This document shows, piece after piece, positions 1 through 10,983 of a stretch of DNA of 32,776 nt. The notes below the pieces were generated by a model, which worked only from the letters and a program-made list of their open reading frames with translations, had not been told where the DNA came from and did not search any database. A program made the position numbers and the translations under genes. The stretch is taken from contig DF237213.1 of NCBI GenBank assembly GCA_000708835.1, positions 2,882-35,657 of the forward strand. Direction: 5' to 3'. The stretch is from Klebsormidium nitens. Taxonomy: Eukaryota > Streptophyta > Klebsormidiophyceae > Klebsormidiales > Klebsormidiaceae. How positions within the stretch are numbered: position 1 is the stretch's first letter; each line of letters opens with the position of its first letter.

Positions 1-3000
1 GGGGGCCACACTGAGGTCGAACAGGTTGTGGCTGTGGGGCGGCAGCACCGGGCCCGGCTCCGCAGCGGGGGCCGTGCCCTCGGGGGCGCGGAAGCCCCGG
101 GCCACCTGGAAGGCGCGCGACATGTCGTCCAGAATGGCGCCTGCACACCCCCCCAGCGCATGCGTCAGAGCAGAGACGGCCAGCGGGCAGCACTGGTGCG
201 CGCCTGCGCAACGAGCGCAGTCAAACGAGGCGACCCAGTGCAGTATTGGGGAGCAGTTCACCCCGCCAGGGACACTTTCGTGACGCCCCGTGGAGTTACG
301 GTGCAGCGGCTGGGCGGCCTCACCTGCCTCGGGCAGCTGCTGGGCGGCCAGGTCGTCCTCAAGAGGGGGCACCGGCCCGCGCGAGGAGGGGGGGCCCGAG
401 CTGAGGTCCGAGTTGGCAGAGTCGGTGAAGGGGGCGGGGGGGCGACCCGGGGGGGACATGAAGCTCTGCGCAGTGGGGGCGTCGAGCGGGGCGCTAGGGG
501 GGGGGCCATGACCTAGGTGGCAGAGAGGGGAAGGGGTCAGGGAGAATCGACGTGCAGAAGCATATGAGATGAAGCCGCAGGGTGGGGCCGACCGAGCAGT
601 TTGGCAAGCGACCCAAACAGGAAGACGAGAGCGGGCTGTGACTGGTCAGCGCTTGGGTGATAGCCGCAAGAGAGGAGCAGCGGAGATGAGCAGGAGCCAG
701 GGCGGACGGCACACGCAGATGCGGATCGTCCAAACTTGTGCAGGAAAGCCCGAGCTAGATGGCGCGTCCCATGGGCAGCGCCCCCAGGCCGGCCATGCTG
801 GGCACATGCAACGCTCTGCATCGTCCAACAACAACGGCCCGCGGCAAACACAAGTGAGCAGGACCACTGCTGCACCAGGGCCCCACGGGCGGATGCAGAG
901 GGGGAGGGCAGGGCGGCCGGCGGTACGTACTTACTCGCTTGGTTCTCTGCCCCCGCCGAGGTGGTGCGCTCATTGCCCCCCCGGCCTGTGCTGGGCCCAG
1001 CTGCCGCGTAGGCGCGCTGCTGGGGCGGGGGCTGCTGCAGCGGCGGCTCCAGGGCACGCACATTGGCGGGCTTGAAGCCAATGAGCGCCTCGCCATCGTA
1101 CTCGACGACATCGTCCCAGTTCTCGTAGGCGACCTTGACGAGCTTGTCGACGTAGACCTTCTCGTTGTCGGACAGCGCGTCCACGCTCATGTACTGCCCG
1201 TCCGCGATGAGGCCCATGAGCTGGAAGATGTTGTTGAAGATGACGCCCACGCCCTGGCTCTCGTCCGCGTAGTACACGTGCAGCTTGCCGTTGAGCACGC
1301 ACGTCTTGGCGTGCTCCACGGTGCCGTCCCACATCTTGTTGCTCATGCCGCTGCCCAGGATGTTGCGCAGCTTCTGCGGGTCCATCACCACCATGCGCAG
1401 AAAGTCCTCCACCGTCGTGATGCTCGCCGCATTCAGCCGCTTGTGAAACGCGCCATCCTTACCGATGCGGTCCAGCCGCCAGACCTCGTCTTGCAGTGCT
1501 GGCGGGTAGTGCTTCTTGTACACTGCACCCACCAGCACGTGTCAGGCTCACCTCGCACGCCTCTCACTGGACAACAGGCGGAAGGGCTTGGACGGCGGAG
1601 GCAGCTGTGAGGACAAGTCCCCATGCAAGCTCCTTGTGCCAGAGCCACGACAAGAATACCGGCCACATGTAGGGGAGTAGACGACCTTGCAGGTGGGGGC
1701 TTACGCTCGCCGCGGTGGTCCTTGACGGTGAAGGCCTCCGTCTTGGCCTCCCGCACGCGCACGCCCTCTGCGCCGGCAGCTACGCGCACCCCGAGCCGGA
1801 ACTTGCGGCTGCGGATCCAGCTGGAGTTGTCGGTGAAGGTGATGTCCCCAATGGTGCCCTCCCCGCCACGGAAGCATAGCAGCTGCTCCCCCGTGAGCAG
1901 GGGCCGCTTGCCGTCGCGCTCGCGCACGATGTTGCTCTCAAACACGTCCGCAGGCCACATCTCGTCGTCGTCCATGTTGAAGTCGCCCTCCAGGACCACC
2001 ACCTGCAGCTGGCACTGCGCGGCCGGCCCGCTGCGCACGGCCTCCCCCGTAGCGGCGTCCTGCAGCACGACCTGCAGGGGTGCGCCGTCCTCCGCCTCGA
2101 CGCGGCTGCCCGTGTACAGCGGCAGCGACAGCTTGTTGACAAACGCCAGCCGCAGGACGGGGCCAGGCGGGGCCGCGGCAGGCAGCCTGGGGTCAGGGAG
2201 CAGGCAAGCGGTGAGGCGGGCAGGGCAGCGAGTGCGGCAAAGTGTGCACAGAGGATAACGGGGCAGAGTCAGAGGCCTGCTTTTCAAGGAACGACAAGAT
2301 CAGGGATGACAGAAGGTTCTTGCACCATAAACAAAGCTCAAAAAATGGCCACTCCTTGTGCGGTACCGGATTGCATCCACAGCGAACCAAGCAGTCACAT
2401 CTTCTCAGATGAAGGCCAGCAAGGCCAGGATGCCACGGTTTCCTTGCATCCCTGAAGTCAACAAAGACTGGAAGGGAAGGACCACACCCTGCAGCGGGGA
2501 TTGCCCCACACAGGCCTCAGAGGGTGCCCATTCGCAAACAGAGGCTCATCTTTGCAGCAAGTCGAGCAGAGGGCACCCTGTGTGCGAAATTGCAATGTGC
2601 AGAGAGCTGGCGGTGCACTCACGCTGGACGCTGCTGGCGGGAGTGAGCGGGGGGCTGGTGCTTGGCAAACGCTTTCTCCACCTCCTCCGCCACCTGGCAA
2701 GAGGACAGCACAGGCCCTCAATCAGGGCAAAGTGCATCTGGGACGGACGACAGCAAGAGGCATGGGCGCTAGGGTTTCCTGCTGGGCCGCGCAGCGGTAC
2801 TCAAGGACAGCGCTTGTCGTGGCGTGGCCACCCCTTGCCAGAGGCAACATTTGCTGGGGCTTCCGCGCATGCTGGGGAACCGTCCAATGCTACGTAAGCG
2901 ATCTTTAGAAGTGCAGTTGTGTGCAGGTGGGCTTGTGTGTGCCTGGCATTCTTGCAGATTGACCTTCCTTCTTGCATATCTCAATATGGGGGCAGTGCTC

Positions 3001-3738
3001 AGTTACGGAGGGCCTCACAATGCGGCGGAGCATTGGCTCAAGGCCCTGGGCCAGCTTGTGCAGCGAGTCCGCCTTCACCGCCTCCTGGACCACGCTGCAC
3101 AAGCACGTGCGCACAAGGGGGCTCAAGGGGGAGCACCGCCAGCAACACGACAGCAAAGCAGGCAGCAGGGCCGGCAAGAGAGCAGGGGCACAGCACAAGA
3201 AAGGTCTGCTTGTAACCGAAATCACACATACAATGCAGGCCCTTAGATAGCTGCATTGCGCGCACACTTGTGAAGCAGAACTTCCTCCATGATAATGTAA
3301 TGCAAGTCTAATTACAGTTGCTTTGTACCTTCAGAGCTGCACTTCAGCTCTTTCCTTTCCAGAAATGAGCACGCACTCTAATGTGAATGCTCAAAAATTA
3401 CCAAGATGGGCACCAAACACTCATCTGTTGTTGATAGAACGTGTCAAAACCGGACCTCTATGAATGACTATCTGTGGAAATGAGATCTTGTGCCAGGTAA
3501 AACATCCCAAACAACAGAATTCGATACTGTGTCAATGAGGTCAATGTGCCAGCATTGCTTCGCTTTGTGGAGCCACTCAAGGAAGGCAACATGATCAAGG
3601 CAAAAATATGGAGGCACATTCGACCTACTTTGCAAATGCTGGTGTCCTCTGCCGCTTCTCGCGGGAATCCTCTGCAGCATTGGTAGGCCCATGGTTGTCT
3701 CGCAGATCATACGGACGCTTCTCACCACGAGAAGCCAT
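1..3738 (-). CDS. CBP60: CBP60-family calmodulin-binding transcription factor (3' end outside window)
   Basis: CBP60 proteins are plant DNA-binding regulators that bind calmodulin; some control salicylate and immunity genes. Exons on the minus strand: 3738-3629, 3094-3019, 2693-2623, 2186-1705, 1522-935, 512-324, 140-1 (open at the window edge). All phases join, giving 552 codons so far. Exon 1 encodes a basic start ([12 protein letters not shown], then [10 protein letters not shown]), and exons 2-3 the family N-terminal block ([19 protein letters not shown], then VAEEVEKAF). Exons 4-5 hold the conserved DNA-binding region from about residue 86 ([64 protein letters not shown]). Exons 6-7 are a Pro/Ser-rich tail. 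The start fits because family members also begin with a short KR-rich segment before this block. Whether the calmodulin site is C-terminal, as in most CBP60s, cannot be seen. The gene is divergent from SR140. Confidence 0.9.
2345..2470 (+). pseudogene. Possible THAP-like zinc-finger relic in a CBP60 intron
   Basis: On the strand opposite CBP60, inside its intron 2187-2622, an ATG at 2345 opens a 36-codon frame starting [18 protein letters not shown] and ending at a TGA at 2453. The C-x4-C beginning resembles the start of a THAP domain. After a frame change near 2435 the next frame reads [13 protein letters not shown], similar in spacing to the F-P...W part of THAP domains. No complete zinc-binding set is visible, so this may be a degraded transposase or THAP fragment, or chance. 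The identification is weak. Confidence 0.15.
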
Positions 3739-4066
3739 CCTCGCAGAGCACTTCACAGACGAAACTGACAAAAGTAGATCAGCTCGGAGCTGCCCACTAA
3801 ATGCCAGTCAAAGGTATCAAGGCACAGTTCAAATTATGGTGCTACTGGTCTTGCTCACAGCAACTCTTTTTGGTTTCCTAAGCCTTCCCCTTCAGTCCAG
3901 GGCTAAGTACCTTAGGGTAGGTCCTCTCTTATGCGCGGAAGGTTGGGACTCTGGAAGGGAAGACAAGTGATCTGCGGCAAATGCACGAGGGAGTTCTTGC
4001 TGCATGGAGCTGATTTCGAGTGATGACACTGATCAATGTCACTCCGACTCTGAATCTCTGATCCCT

Positions 4067-4096
4067 GACTCCGACTCCGACTCCGACTCCGACTCC
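4067..4096. repeat. Hexamer microsatellite (gactcc)5
   Basis: Five perfect tandem copies of gactcc. On the plus strand, in one frame, they encode alternating Asp-Ser inside an open frame running 4004-4369. On the minus strand they give a Val-Gly alternation. Related imperfect units (gactct, gagtct) flank the run. Confidence 0.85.
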
Positions 4097-4950
4097 GAGT
4101 CTTCGGACTTCAGCCTCGGGCTCACAGGTGCTCAGGTCGGTAGCTCGAGACTGGGCCCTGATTCCCGCGTTGAGCCAGGGGGCGCAGACACCAGCCAAAA
4201 TGTTGGCGCGAGCAGAATTGTAAGCGGGCGGAATCATCATATCAAAACCGCCCACAAGGTCAGAACGACTTGGCTAGGTCCCAAAACTTTCTCTACAAGT
4301 TTCCGCCATCATTGGGTGTCATTCGGCCGGTCCATTTTAATGCCCAAGAATCCAAGATTTGAACCCTGAGTCTTAGATTTCCATTTTTAATAGCTGTGAA
4401 TTTCAGACATAGGTTCACTTCGTCCTTGACACTTGGGGCTCCACCGGGTGCGCTGACCCGAAAATGGGTGGAAATGGTAGCCAACAGGCCATATAAGACG
4501 TGTGCAAAGTTTCGTGGATGCGCCCGCGGTGGAGCCCATACGGTCTGCTCGCTTCTGGACGTTTAACATATTCTAGCTGGGCGTCTGCGTTGAGCTGTCG
4601 AGGAGTCGAAGTCGTCTCTCCCGAGTCCCCTCTCTCCAGTCTCTCATGTTGGGCATGAAACTGTTTGGAACTCGAAGTTGAAGAGGGAGCCTGGGAGAGG
4701 AAATGGACGGCCTGGCTGCCCTGGGCATAGGGTCCTTAAATGCGCACTGGCAGTCCCAAAGGACCCCAGGTGCCGGGCCAACGCCCACAGGCAATACAGC
4801 ATGGCAGGCAGCACAATCTGTTCCCCGAAACGTTCCTTTCGTTGGCCAGATTCTAATTGACGCGAAATAAGTTTTTGGTTGCAACCACTTCACATGTCAG
4901 CGTTTTGACTTGGGGCAGGCTCCCGCTGCATCACACTGTGAGGAGGCTGG

Positions 4951-5015
4951 CTCTAGGCTCTAGGCTCTAGGCTCTAGGCTCTAGGCTCTAGGCTCTAGGC
5001 TCTAGGCTCTAGGCT
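4951..5015. repeat. 7-bp minisatellite (ctctagg)9
   Basis: Nine perfect head-to-tail copies of ctctagg plus two bases, followed 3 bp later by one more isolated copy (5019-5025). The array ends about 35 bp before the SR140 start codon, so it probably lies in the core promoter or 5' UTR. The unit has the 7-bp length and AGG core of plant telomere repeats (TTTAGGG) but a different sequence; I do not call it telomeric. Confidence 0.95.
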
Positions 5016-5050
5016 GACCTCTAGGATTGCTTTCCGTTGTGGTCAGCAGC

Positions 5051-8000
5051 ATGACGTCCTTTCAGATGCTGCGGAAGAAAACGCCGTTTCAGAAGCACAG
5101 GGAGGAAGAAGAAGCACGCAAAAAGGTAAGCCTGTATTGGGCAGATGGGGTGTCTGTGAGTGTGCCTGATTGGATGCTCGTCCTAGCCGGCAGGATGGAA
5201 GTGTGCTGGCAGTGGCAATTCTGATCTGCCGCTGCTTTGCACCCCCTTACAGCGTGAAGATGAAGAGGCCGCGAAGTTGTATGAGGAGTTTGTGGAGTCA
5301 TTTGAGGCCGATGATAAGAAGCCCAAGGCATTTGTACGGGGTGGCGTCATTGACCCCTCCAAAAGGGTGGGGCATGAAGTGGAAGGTGAGCATGGTGCTG
5401 GTCGTGCATCTTGGTAACGGTGGACGCCTTCCGGTCGTAGAGGGGAGAGTGTTGCTGGCTATTGTGAGTGTGACATCTACCAGACTGCTTCTACTGAAGG
5501 AGATTGATTGGAACTATCTGGAATACCACATTGCGGAGGGGAGAACCTGTCTTGCGCCATCCAAGAGACGCGCTGGCTGCACTTGTGACTAGAAGGCCTG
5601 TTTGTAGCATCTTCTCAAATGCGCCCTCACGCAAGCTCTTGTCTATCAGGTAAACCGAAGGCTGGAGCACGCTATGTCCCGTCCTTCTTACCACCCACGG
5701 TGCCAGCTGCTGCTAATGACCCAGAACAAGAGAAAGAGGTATGGCAGCGGCAGCTGTGCTGACCAAGCAGCCAATACGAATGACTCCTCTTTGAATGCAG
5801 CATGTGTGCACATGTTTGAAGCACCCCCTTTGTGTCCCTGTGGTAGGCGCATTGGGTTTCCCTGAGTGCCTTGCCTGGAGCTCCATTGCAGGCTGTGCCG
5901 GAGATCAAGCGAGAGAAGGCGAAGGTGCGCAACATCGACAATTTCATGGAGGAGCTGCGGCGCGAGCAGGAGGCGCGCGAGGAGAGGGCCAAGCGACGCG
6001 ACCACCGGGTGCGCACCTCCAAACAAAAAGTGCCCTCTGCTGCCGCCCCGCATATCCTGTGTTTTGCCACTGACAATCAGGGGGGCAGGTGGGATGGTCA
6101 TCGGTTGCTCCGTCTCACTTGGTGGCCCCATCGGCATCGTGCAGCCCAACAGCCGCTTTGATGAGCTGCCGGAGGAGCCCCTCGGGTTTGATCCGTTCAA
6201 GGGCTCATTTGACATGGACGGGGACCCTGCCACCACGAACCTGTATGTGGGCAACCTCGCACCCCAGGTACGCATACACGCGCCCAGACAGGGGGCCCTG
6301 GCTGCGTGGCAGCCCTGCGGGGAGGAGTATGTTGGAGAAGCCAGTCTTGGCAGTAGCACCTGACAAAGGTTGTCGGCCTTGTCTGAGTTCAGCAGTAGTT
6401 GCAATCTTCCCTATATTTTTGAGGTACGAAAGGTCAGCCTGCCCGACGGCGCTTCTGGTGGTTGTACAACATAAAGTTTTGAAGTTTGCCACCGCTTGAT
6501 GCAGATTGACGAAAGCTTCCTGCTGCGCACTTTTGGTCGTTTTGGGCCTATTGCCAGCGTCAAGATCATGTGGCCGCGCTCTGATGACGAGAAGCGGCGG
6601 GCCAGGAACTCGGGTTTTGTAGCGTTCATGAAGAGGAAGGACGCGGAAGCTGCCAAAGATGAGATGTCAGGTGAGGTTGCGGTTGTGCAGGTCCAATTCT
6701 GGCAGACAGACCGCCAGGTGGCAGCTCAGGAGGCCGACTTGACAGGGCACCCCGCTTTGGTCCCCTTTGTGTTTTCACACTGCCCTGCCCTGCTTCTTGG
6801 CAAACAAGCACATCTTTGATGCGGAGCATGCTTATGCCTGGCGTACCTTCTGCCTGCAGGGGCCCTCATGTGTGACTACGAGCTCAAGCTGGGGTGGGGA
6901 AAGGCCATCCCCCTTCCTGCACAGGCCCTTCCCGCACCCCCCGCGGGCGCCAGTGCGCACAGCATGCTACCGGCAGGGGTAAGCTGTTTTTTGTGTTTTT
7001 CCCCTGTTAGCTTGGGGTGGGCCGTTCTGTTTGAATTGCTTCGGCAGTTGGCTTGGGAAGCGGCGTCCTCTGTGTCCCGTGCCGTTTGAAAGTGGTTGAG
7101 CATCCCTGGGGGTTCTTAGTCCTCATCAGGACTGTGCTCCATCGCCTGTCGTTTTGTGATTCATTTTTTTCGGTCTTTGCCTCAGGGCGCCTCTATCCCC
7201 CCACCTGGAGGCATCCCCCGCACTGCGGCGGAGGCTATTGCCAAGGCGGCTGCGGCCGCTGCTAAGCTGGCGCTGCTGGCCCCGGGGGTCGAACCTCCCC
7301 CTCCCCGCTTCCCGGATGTGGCGGTGGTGATGCCGGCTGACGCATTCCAGCAGCGTGTCATAGACACCGTTGCGCTGTTTGTCCTGGACGACGGCTGCGC
7401 CTTTGAGCAGGTGAGCATGGCATCACTTGGCGCGCACCCCAGGCCGGCCAGCGGTACTGAGAGCCCATCCTGCTGGTGCAACAAGTGCAACAACAAGGCA
7501 TCGCCCCTGGGTGCCATGTCGTGCACGGGGGCTGACTTGCGGTATGCGTGCGTGCAGGCCATCATGGAACGGGAGCGCGGCAACCCAACGTACGCATTCC
7601 TCTTCGACCTGGCGTCCCCGCTGCACCAGTACTACCGCTGGCGCGTCTTCTCGTTTGCTCAGGGGGACACGCTCACGCGCTGGCGCGTGGACCCTTTTGT
7701 CATGGTGCAGGGTGGGCCGCGCTGGCTGCCGCCGCCCCTCCCGGACGACAGCTCCGACAAGAAGCAGGAGGCGCCCACTGCGGCAGCCGGCAAAGGCAAG
7801 GTGAGTGCTCGCGCGCTGAGGGATGCCACAGTTGGAGGGTCCGGCTGCGGGCCAGCTTGCGTGCTCTAAGCGGAAGCTGGCTGGAAGGTTCACAAGGGAC
7901 AGCATTTCGAGCATAGGCCCCCGCGCTGCTCTGAGGGTGCGCGGTGCGTGTGGTGGGTGCAGGGCGCCGGAGAGCGGCCTCTGAGCGACACGCTGCGGGA

Positions 8001-10066
8001 CGAGTTCGAGGACATGCTTCGTGCGCTGACGCTGGAGCGCAGCATGGTGCGCGACGCCATGGGCTTTGCGCTGGACAACGCGGACGCGGCGGCGGAGGTG
8101 GTGGAGGTGGTGGCGGAGGCGCTCACGCTGGCGGAGACGCCCATCCCGTCCAAGGTGGCGCGCCTCATGCTCGTGTCCGACATCCTGCACAACTCCAGCG
8201 CGCCTGTCAAGAACGCGTCCGCGTACCGCACGCTCCTCCAGGCGCGCCTGCCCGACATCTTCGAGAGCTTCAACGAGACCCTCCGCAACGTCACGGGCAG
8301 AATGACCGCCGAGGCCCTCAAGGTCCGCCCCTCTCTCTAGCAGACCCAGAGGCGCTGGATTACTCTGTGTCTGTACTGTGTCTACCCTCCATGGCACATC
8401 ATCCCGTAGGTGACTGCGCCTGACTCGGCCTGGCTGGGTCCGTGTCTGCAGGCGCGTGTGGGCAAGGTGTTGGCGGTGTGGGGAGACTGGTTCCTCTTTT
8501 CGGAGAGCTTCATCGCGGGCCTGCGCACCACGTTCCTGCGTCGCTCGGACACGGGCGTGCCCCCCTTCCACACGCTGCCCACCAGTCCCCCGGAGGAGGA
8601 GGCGGCCGCTCCAGAGGGCCCCTCGGCAGCGGAGGGCGACGCCACTTCGGGTGGGCTGGAGGCGGAGCTGCGTGCGCTGTCGCTTGCGGAGCTGGAGCGG
8701 CGGTGCAAGCACAGCGGGCTGTCCCTGCGCGGGGGCCGCGCCGTGATGGTGGCGCGCCTGCTGCACCTGGACGAGGAGGAGCACGGCCCGCGCAAGGGCG
8801 GCCAGCAGGAGGCACACAAAGTGGGGGGCGCTCAGGGGGCCGCCAGCGGGGGCAAGGCGAGCCGCAGCCGAGCGGCGCCCACAGGGCAGTGGCAGGCGGT
8901 GGACCCGAGCAGCGAGCCGACGGTGGGGTGGGAACAGATCGGGGCGGACGCCGTCAAGGCGGGACCGGACGGGGGGGCCGCGTTTGCCAGTGGCACCCTG
9001 CAGATTCCCGAGTACGAGGGGGGCCTTGGGGGGAGCAGTGGGCGGGCAACGAGCGAGGGGCGGCCTGCGTCTCGGCAGAGCCTGGACAAGACCGAGGGCG
9101 GGGCCGGGGGGGACAAGAAGAAGGGCCGCGCGGAGGTGGTCCTGCCGGCCTCCAAGTGGGCCCACGACGCTGCGGACAGCGACGACGACGACAACGACGA
9201 CGAGAGCGCGGGGAGGCCGGCGCAGAGTGGGCAGCAACAGGGGGCAGCGGGGGGTGCCGCCGACCCTAGCGAGGATGATCGGCGGTCGTCGGACTTGGAC
9301 ATCTTCGAAGGCGCGGGGAAGCCCGAGAGAGCGGAGGCGCCGGGGGCCAGTGCAGAGCTGGAGGAGGAGAGGAGGTGAGGCGGACGGCGACCCACATCGC
9401 CGGCTGCTCAGGCTGCCAGAGGCGCCTCGCGCTTGGCCGAGCTTGCAGAGTGGGCAGGCTGCACAGGGGTCCCCAGCGCGGCCGGCAGATCAGGCTGGAA
9501 CGGAGGGGCGATTGCAGTCCTGGCACGAAAGAGTTGACTGATGCCACGTCCCTCACGCGATGGCCCTTTGTGGTGTGTGCAGGCAGCGGCTGCGGAAGCT
9601 GGAGGTGACGCTGATGGAGTACCGGGACTCGCTGGAGGAGCGCGGGGTCAAGGATGGCGCGGAGCTGGAACGCAAAGTGGCGGCATATCGCCGGCGACTG
9701 GAGGCAGAGGCGGAGGCCCAGGCGCAGGCGCGAGCAGGGAAGAAGGCCGACGAAAGTGGGAGTGGGCGCAGGGACAAGGAAGCCAGCGGGGAGAGGCGGA
9801 CAGACAGCCCGCGGGGCAAGGAGCGGAAGCGGGCCCGGTCCAGCGAGAAGACGGGGTCGGGGCGGAAACGAGCAAGGAGTAGGAGTGGAAGTCCAACGAG
9901 AGAGAAGAGTCGAGAGAGAGGGAGGGAGACGAGGGAGAGGGACAAGGAACGAGGTCGGGAAAGAGACAGAGATAGAGAGAAAGAGAGAGAAAGGGAACGA
10001 GAGAAAGAGAAAGAGAGGGCGAGGGGGAAAGATAAAGAACGGGAGCGGCGAGAAAAGCGCAGGTAA
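5051..10066 (+). CDS. SR140: U2 snRNP-associated SURP protein SR140 (plant RRC1 type)
   Basis: U2 snRNP-associated splicing factor; the plant orthologue RRC1 also affects light-regulated splicing. Twelve exons: 5051-5125, 5253-5385, 5650-5738, 5892-6008, 6145-6267, 6505-6670, 6860-6978, 7186-7410, 7558-7800, 7963-8322, 8452-9374, 9583-10066. All phases join, giving 1018 residues. In order: conserved N-terminus (RKKTPFQKHREEEEARKK); NIDNFMEELRREQE; RRM at about 168-250 (TTNLYVGNL, FGRFGPIASVKIMWPR); SURP module at about 325-385 (FEQAIMERERGNP, YYRWRVFSFAQGD); CID/RPR domain at about 431-580 (RDEFEDMLRALTLERS, SKVARLMLVSDILHNSSA); an SAP-like helix pair near 623-655 (LERRCKHSGLSLRGGR); an acidic linker; a cwf21 segment near 855-905 (RDSLEERGVKD); and an Arg/Glu/Lys/Asp-rich tail resembling RS domains. 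The start fits the family's usual beginning. Introns after exons 4 and 10 use weak donors (gtgcgc, gtccgc). Confidence 0.95.
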
Positions 10067-10480
10067 GAATATGTACAATGTTGATGCATCTCGCTAGTCT
10101 TCAAGTGAGTTTAGAAAGGTCTTCAACGTATGATCGAGTTGCATCGAGATCCAATCCAGGTGCTGTACTTGACAACCGTCGAGCAGATTTATAAGGATTC
10201 TGTACTCGCCATTGGCTCACGCCAAGATGTTGGTCTCTTTTCACATGCCGTAGCCAATGCGGCAATAAGCTTCCCATGGCATACAAGACCATGATGATTG
10301 TACAAGACCAGCAGCCGCATCGCACAGCGACGAATGACCGGACATCTGCAGCAAAGAATGCAGCGGGACAATCGCGTCCCAAAATTCAGCATATGCTACG
10401 GCCGCCTCGGCATGGCTAACTTAACGTAGGAGCCAGGGTCCATTTCTTGTTTTATATGCACAGCCAGGGTACTTCTATCA

Positions 10481-10666
10481 TTAAAGGGGGCGTCCGCAAC
10501 GCGTACCCCTTCCGTCAGAAGAACGATTCCGACGGCACTGTTTTGCCCCAGTTTCGATGCCGCCGGCAGCTGCCGCCCGTAAACTTCGGGTGCTTTCGTG
10601 GCGAAAATCAAACGCAGAATGCTGCAAAAGTGTCGCTGAAAATCGAGGCCCCGACGCCCCCTTTAA
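10481..10666. mobile_element. MITE-like element with perfect terminal inverted repeats and TTAA ends
   Basis: The sequence begins ttaaagggggcgtc (10481-10494) and ends with its exact reverse complement (10653-10666), a 14/14 match. Read as a transposon it is a 178-bp core with 10-bp inverted repeats (AGGGGGCGTC) between TTAA duplications. It could also be read with a TTA duplication and longer repeats. TTAA suits piggyBac-like elements and TTA/TAA suits PIF/Harbinger. There is no coding capacity, so it would be non-autonomous. Confidence 0.7.
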
Positions 10667-10962
10667 CTTGACCTTCCATGTAAAATTTGCTTGGCCGGAA
10701 TATAAAGTCGATATCGTAATCAAGTACGGTGGTCACTGCTAGCTTAATTTATTGTCGATCACAATCAATCAATATAGTGACGTACCATGCATGGGCAGCC
10801 CGCACCATGGCGCATTTGTGATCAAAGATAAGGCCCGTAAGGGTATAATTGATCGACGCGGTCTACAATATAATCAGAAATTGTATATAGCTAGTTGCAA
10901 GTACAGTCGGTTCATGCATGAGGACACCTACATCCGACGTTGCGGTTACGTTTGGCCGATTG

Positions 10963-10983
10963 GCTCGCGAACTTCTCGCGAGC
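10963..10983. repeat. Perfect 8-bp hairpin
   Basis: gctcgcga and its reverse complement tcgcgagc flank a 5-base loop (acttc). No U-tract follows and no gene ends here, so this is not a terminator. It may be structural or chance. Confidence 0.5.

Larger units (their letters stand above)
3739..5050. other. Divergent intergenic region between CBP60 and SR140
   Basis: About 1.3 kb separates the CBP60 start (leftward) from the SR140 start (rightward), so it must hold both promoters. It contains a gactcc hexamer run and a 7-bp minisatellite (both listed separately). An open frame at 4004-4369 (+) encodes an acidic Ser/Asp stretch because of the hexamer run; I find no conserved domain in it and do not call it a gene. 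I see no convincing TATA box or RNA gene. Confidence 0.5.

Noticed and set aside
4004..4369. Open frame with an Asp-Ser alternating stretch
   Set aside because: The acidic repeat comes directly from the gactcc microsatellite; no conserved domain, no splice partners and no homology I recognise.
4353..4375. B-box-like ggttcaaatc on the minus strand, possible tRNA
   Set aside because: The T-stem would contain mismatches and there is no A box or cloverleaf upstream.
4951..5015. Interstitial telomere array
   Set aside because: The unit ctctagg differs from TTTAGGG and known green-algal telomere repeats; no terminal context.
7423..9237. 604-codon open frame on the minus strand opposite SR140 exons
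   Set aside because: GC-rich codon bias of SR140 on the other strand keeps the antisense frame open. It crosses SR140 introns and exons and has low-complexity Arg/Leu/Pro composition.
9266..10104. Long minus-strand open frames rich in Ser/Leu/Phe/Arg
   Set aside because: They are antisense to the SR140 RE/RS-like tail, whose ga-rich repeats read as Ser/Leu/Phe on the other strand.
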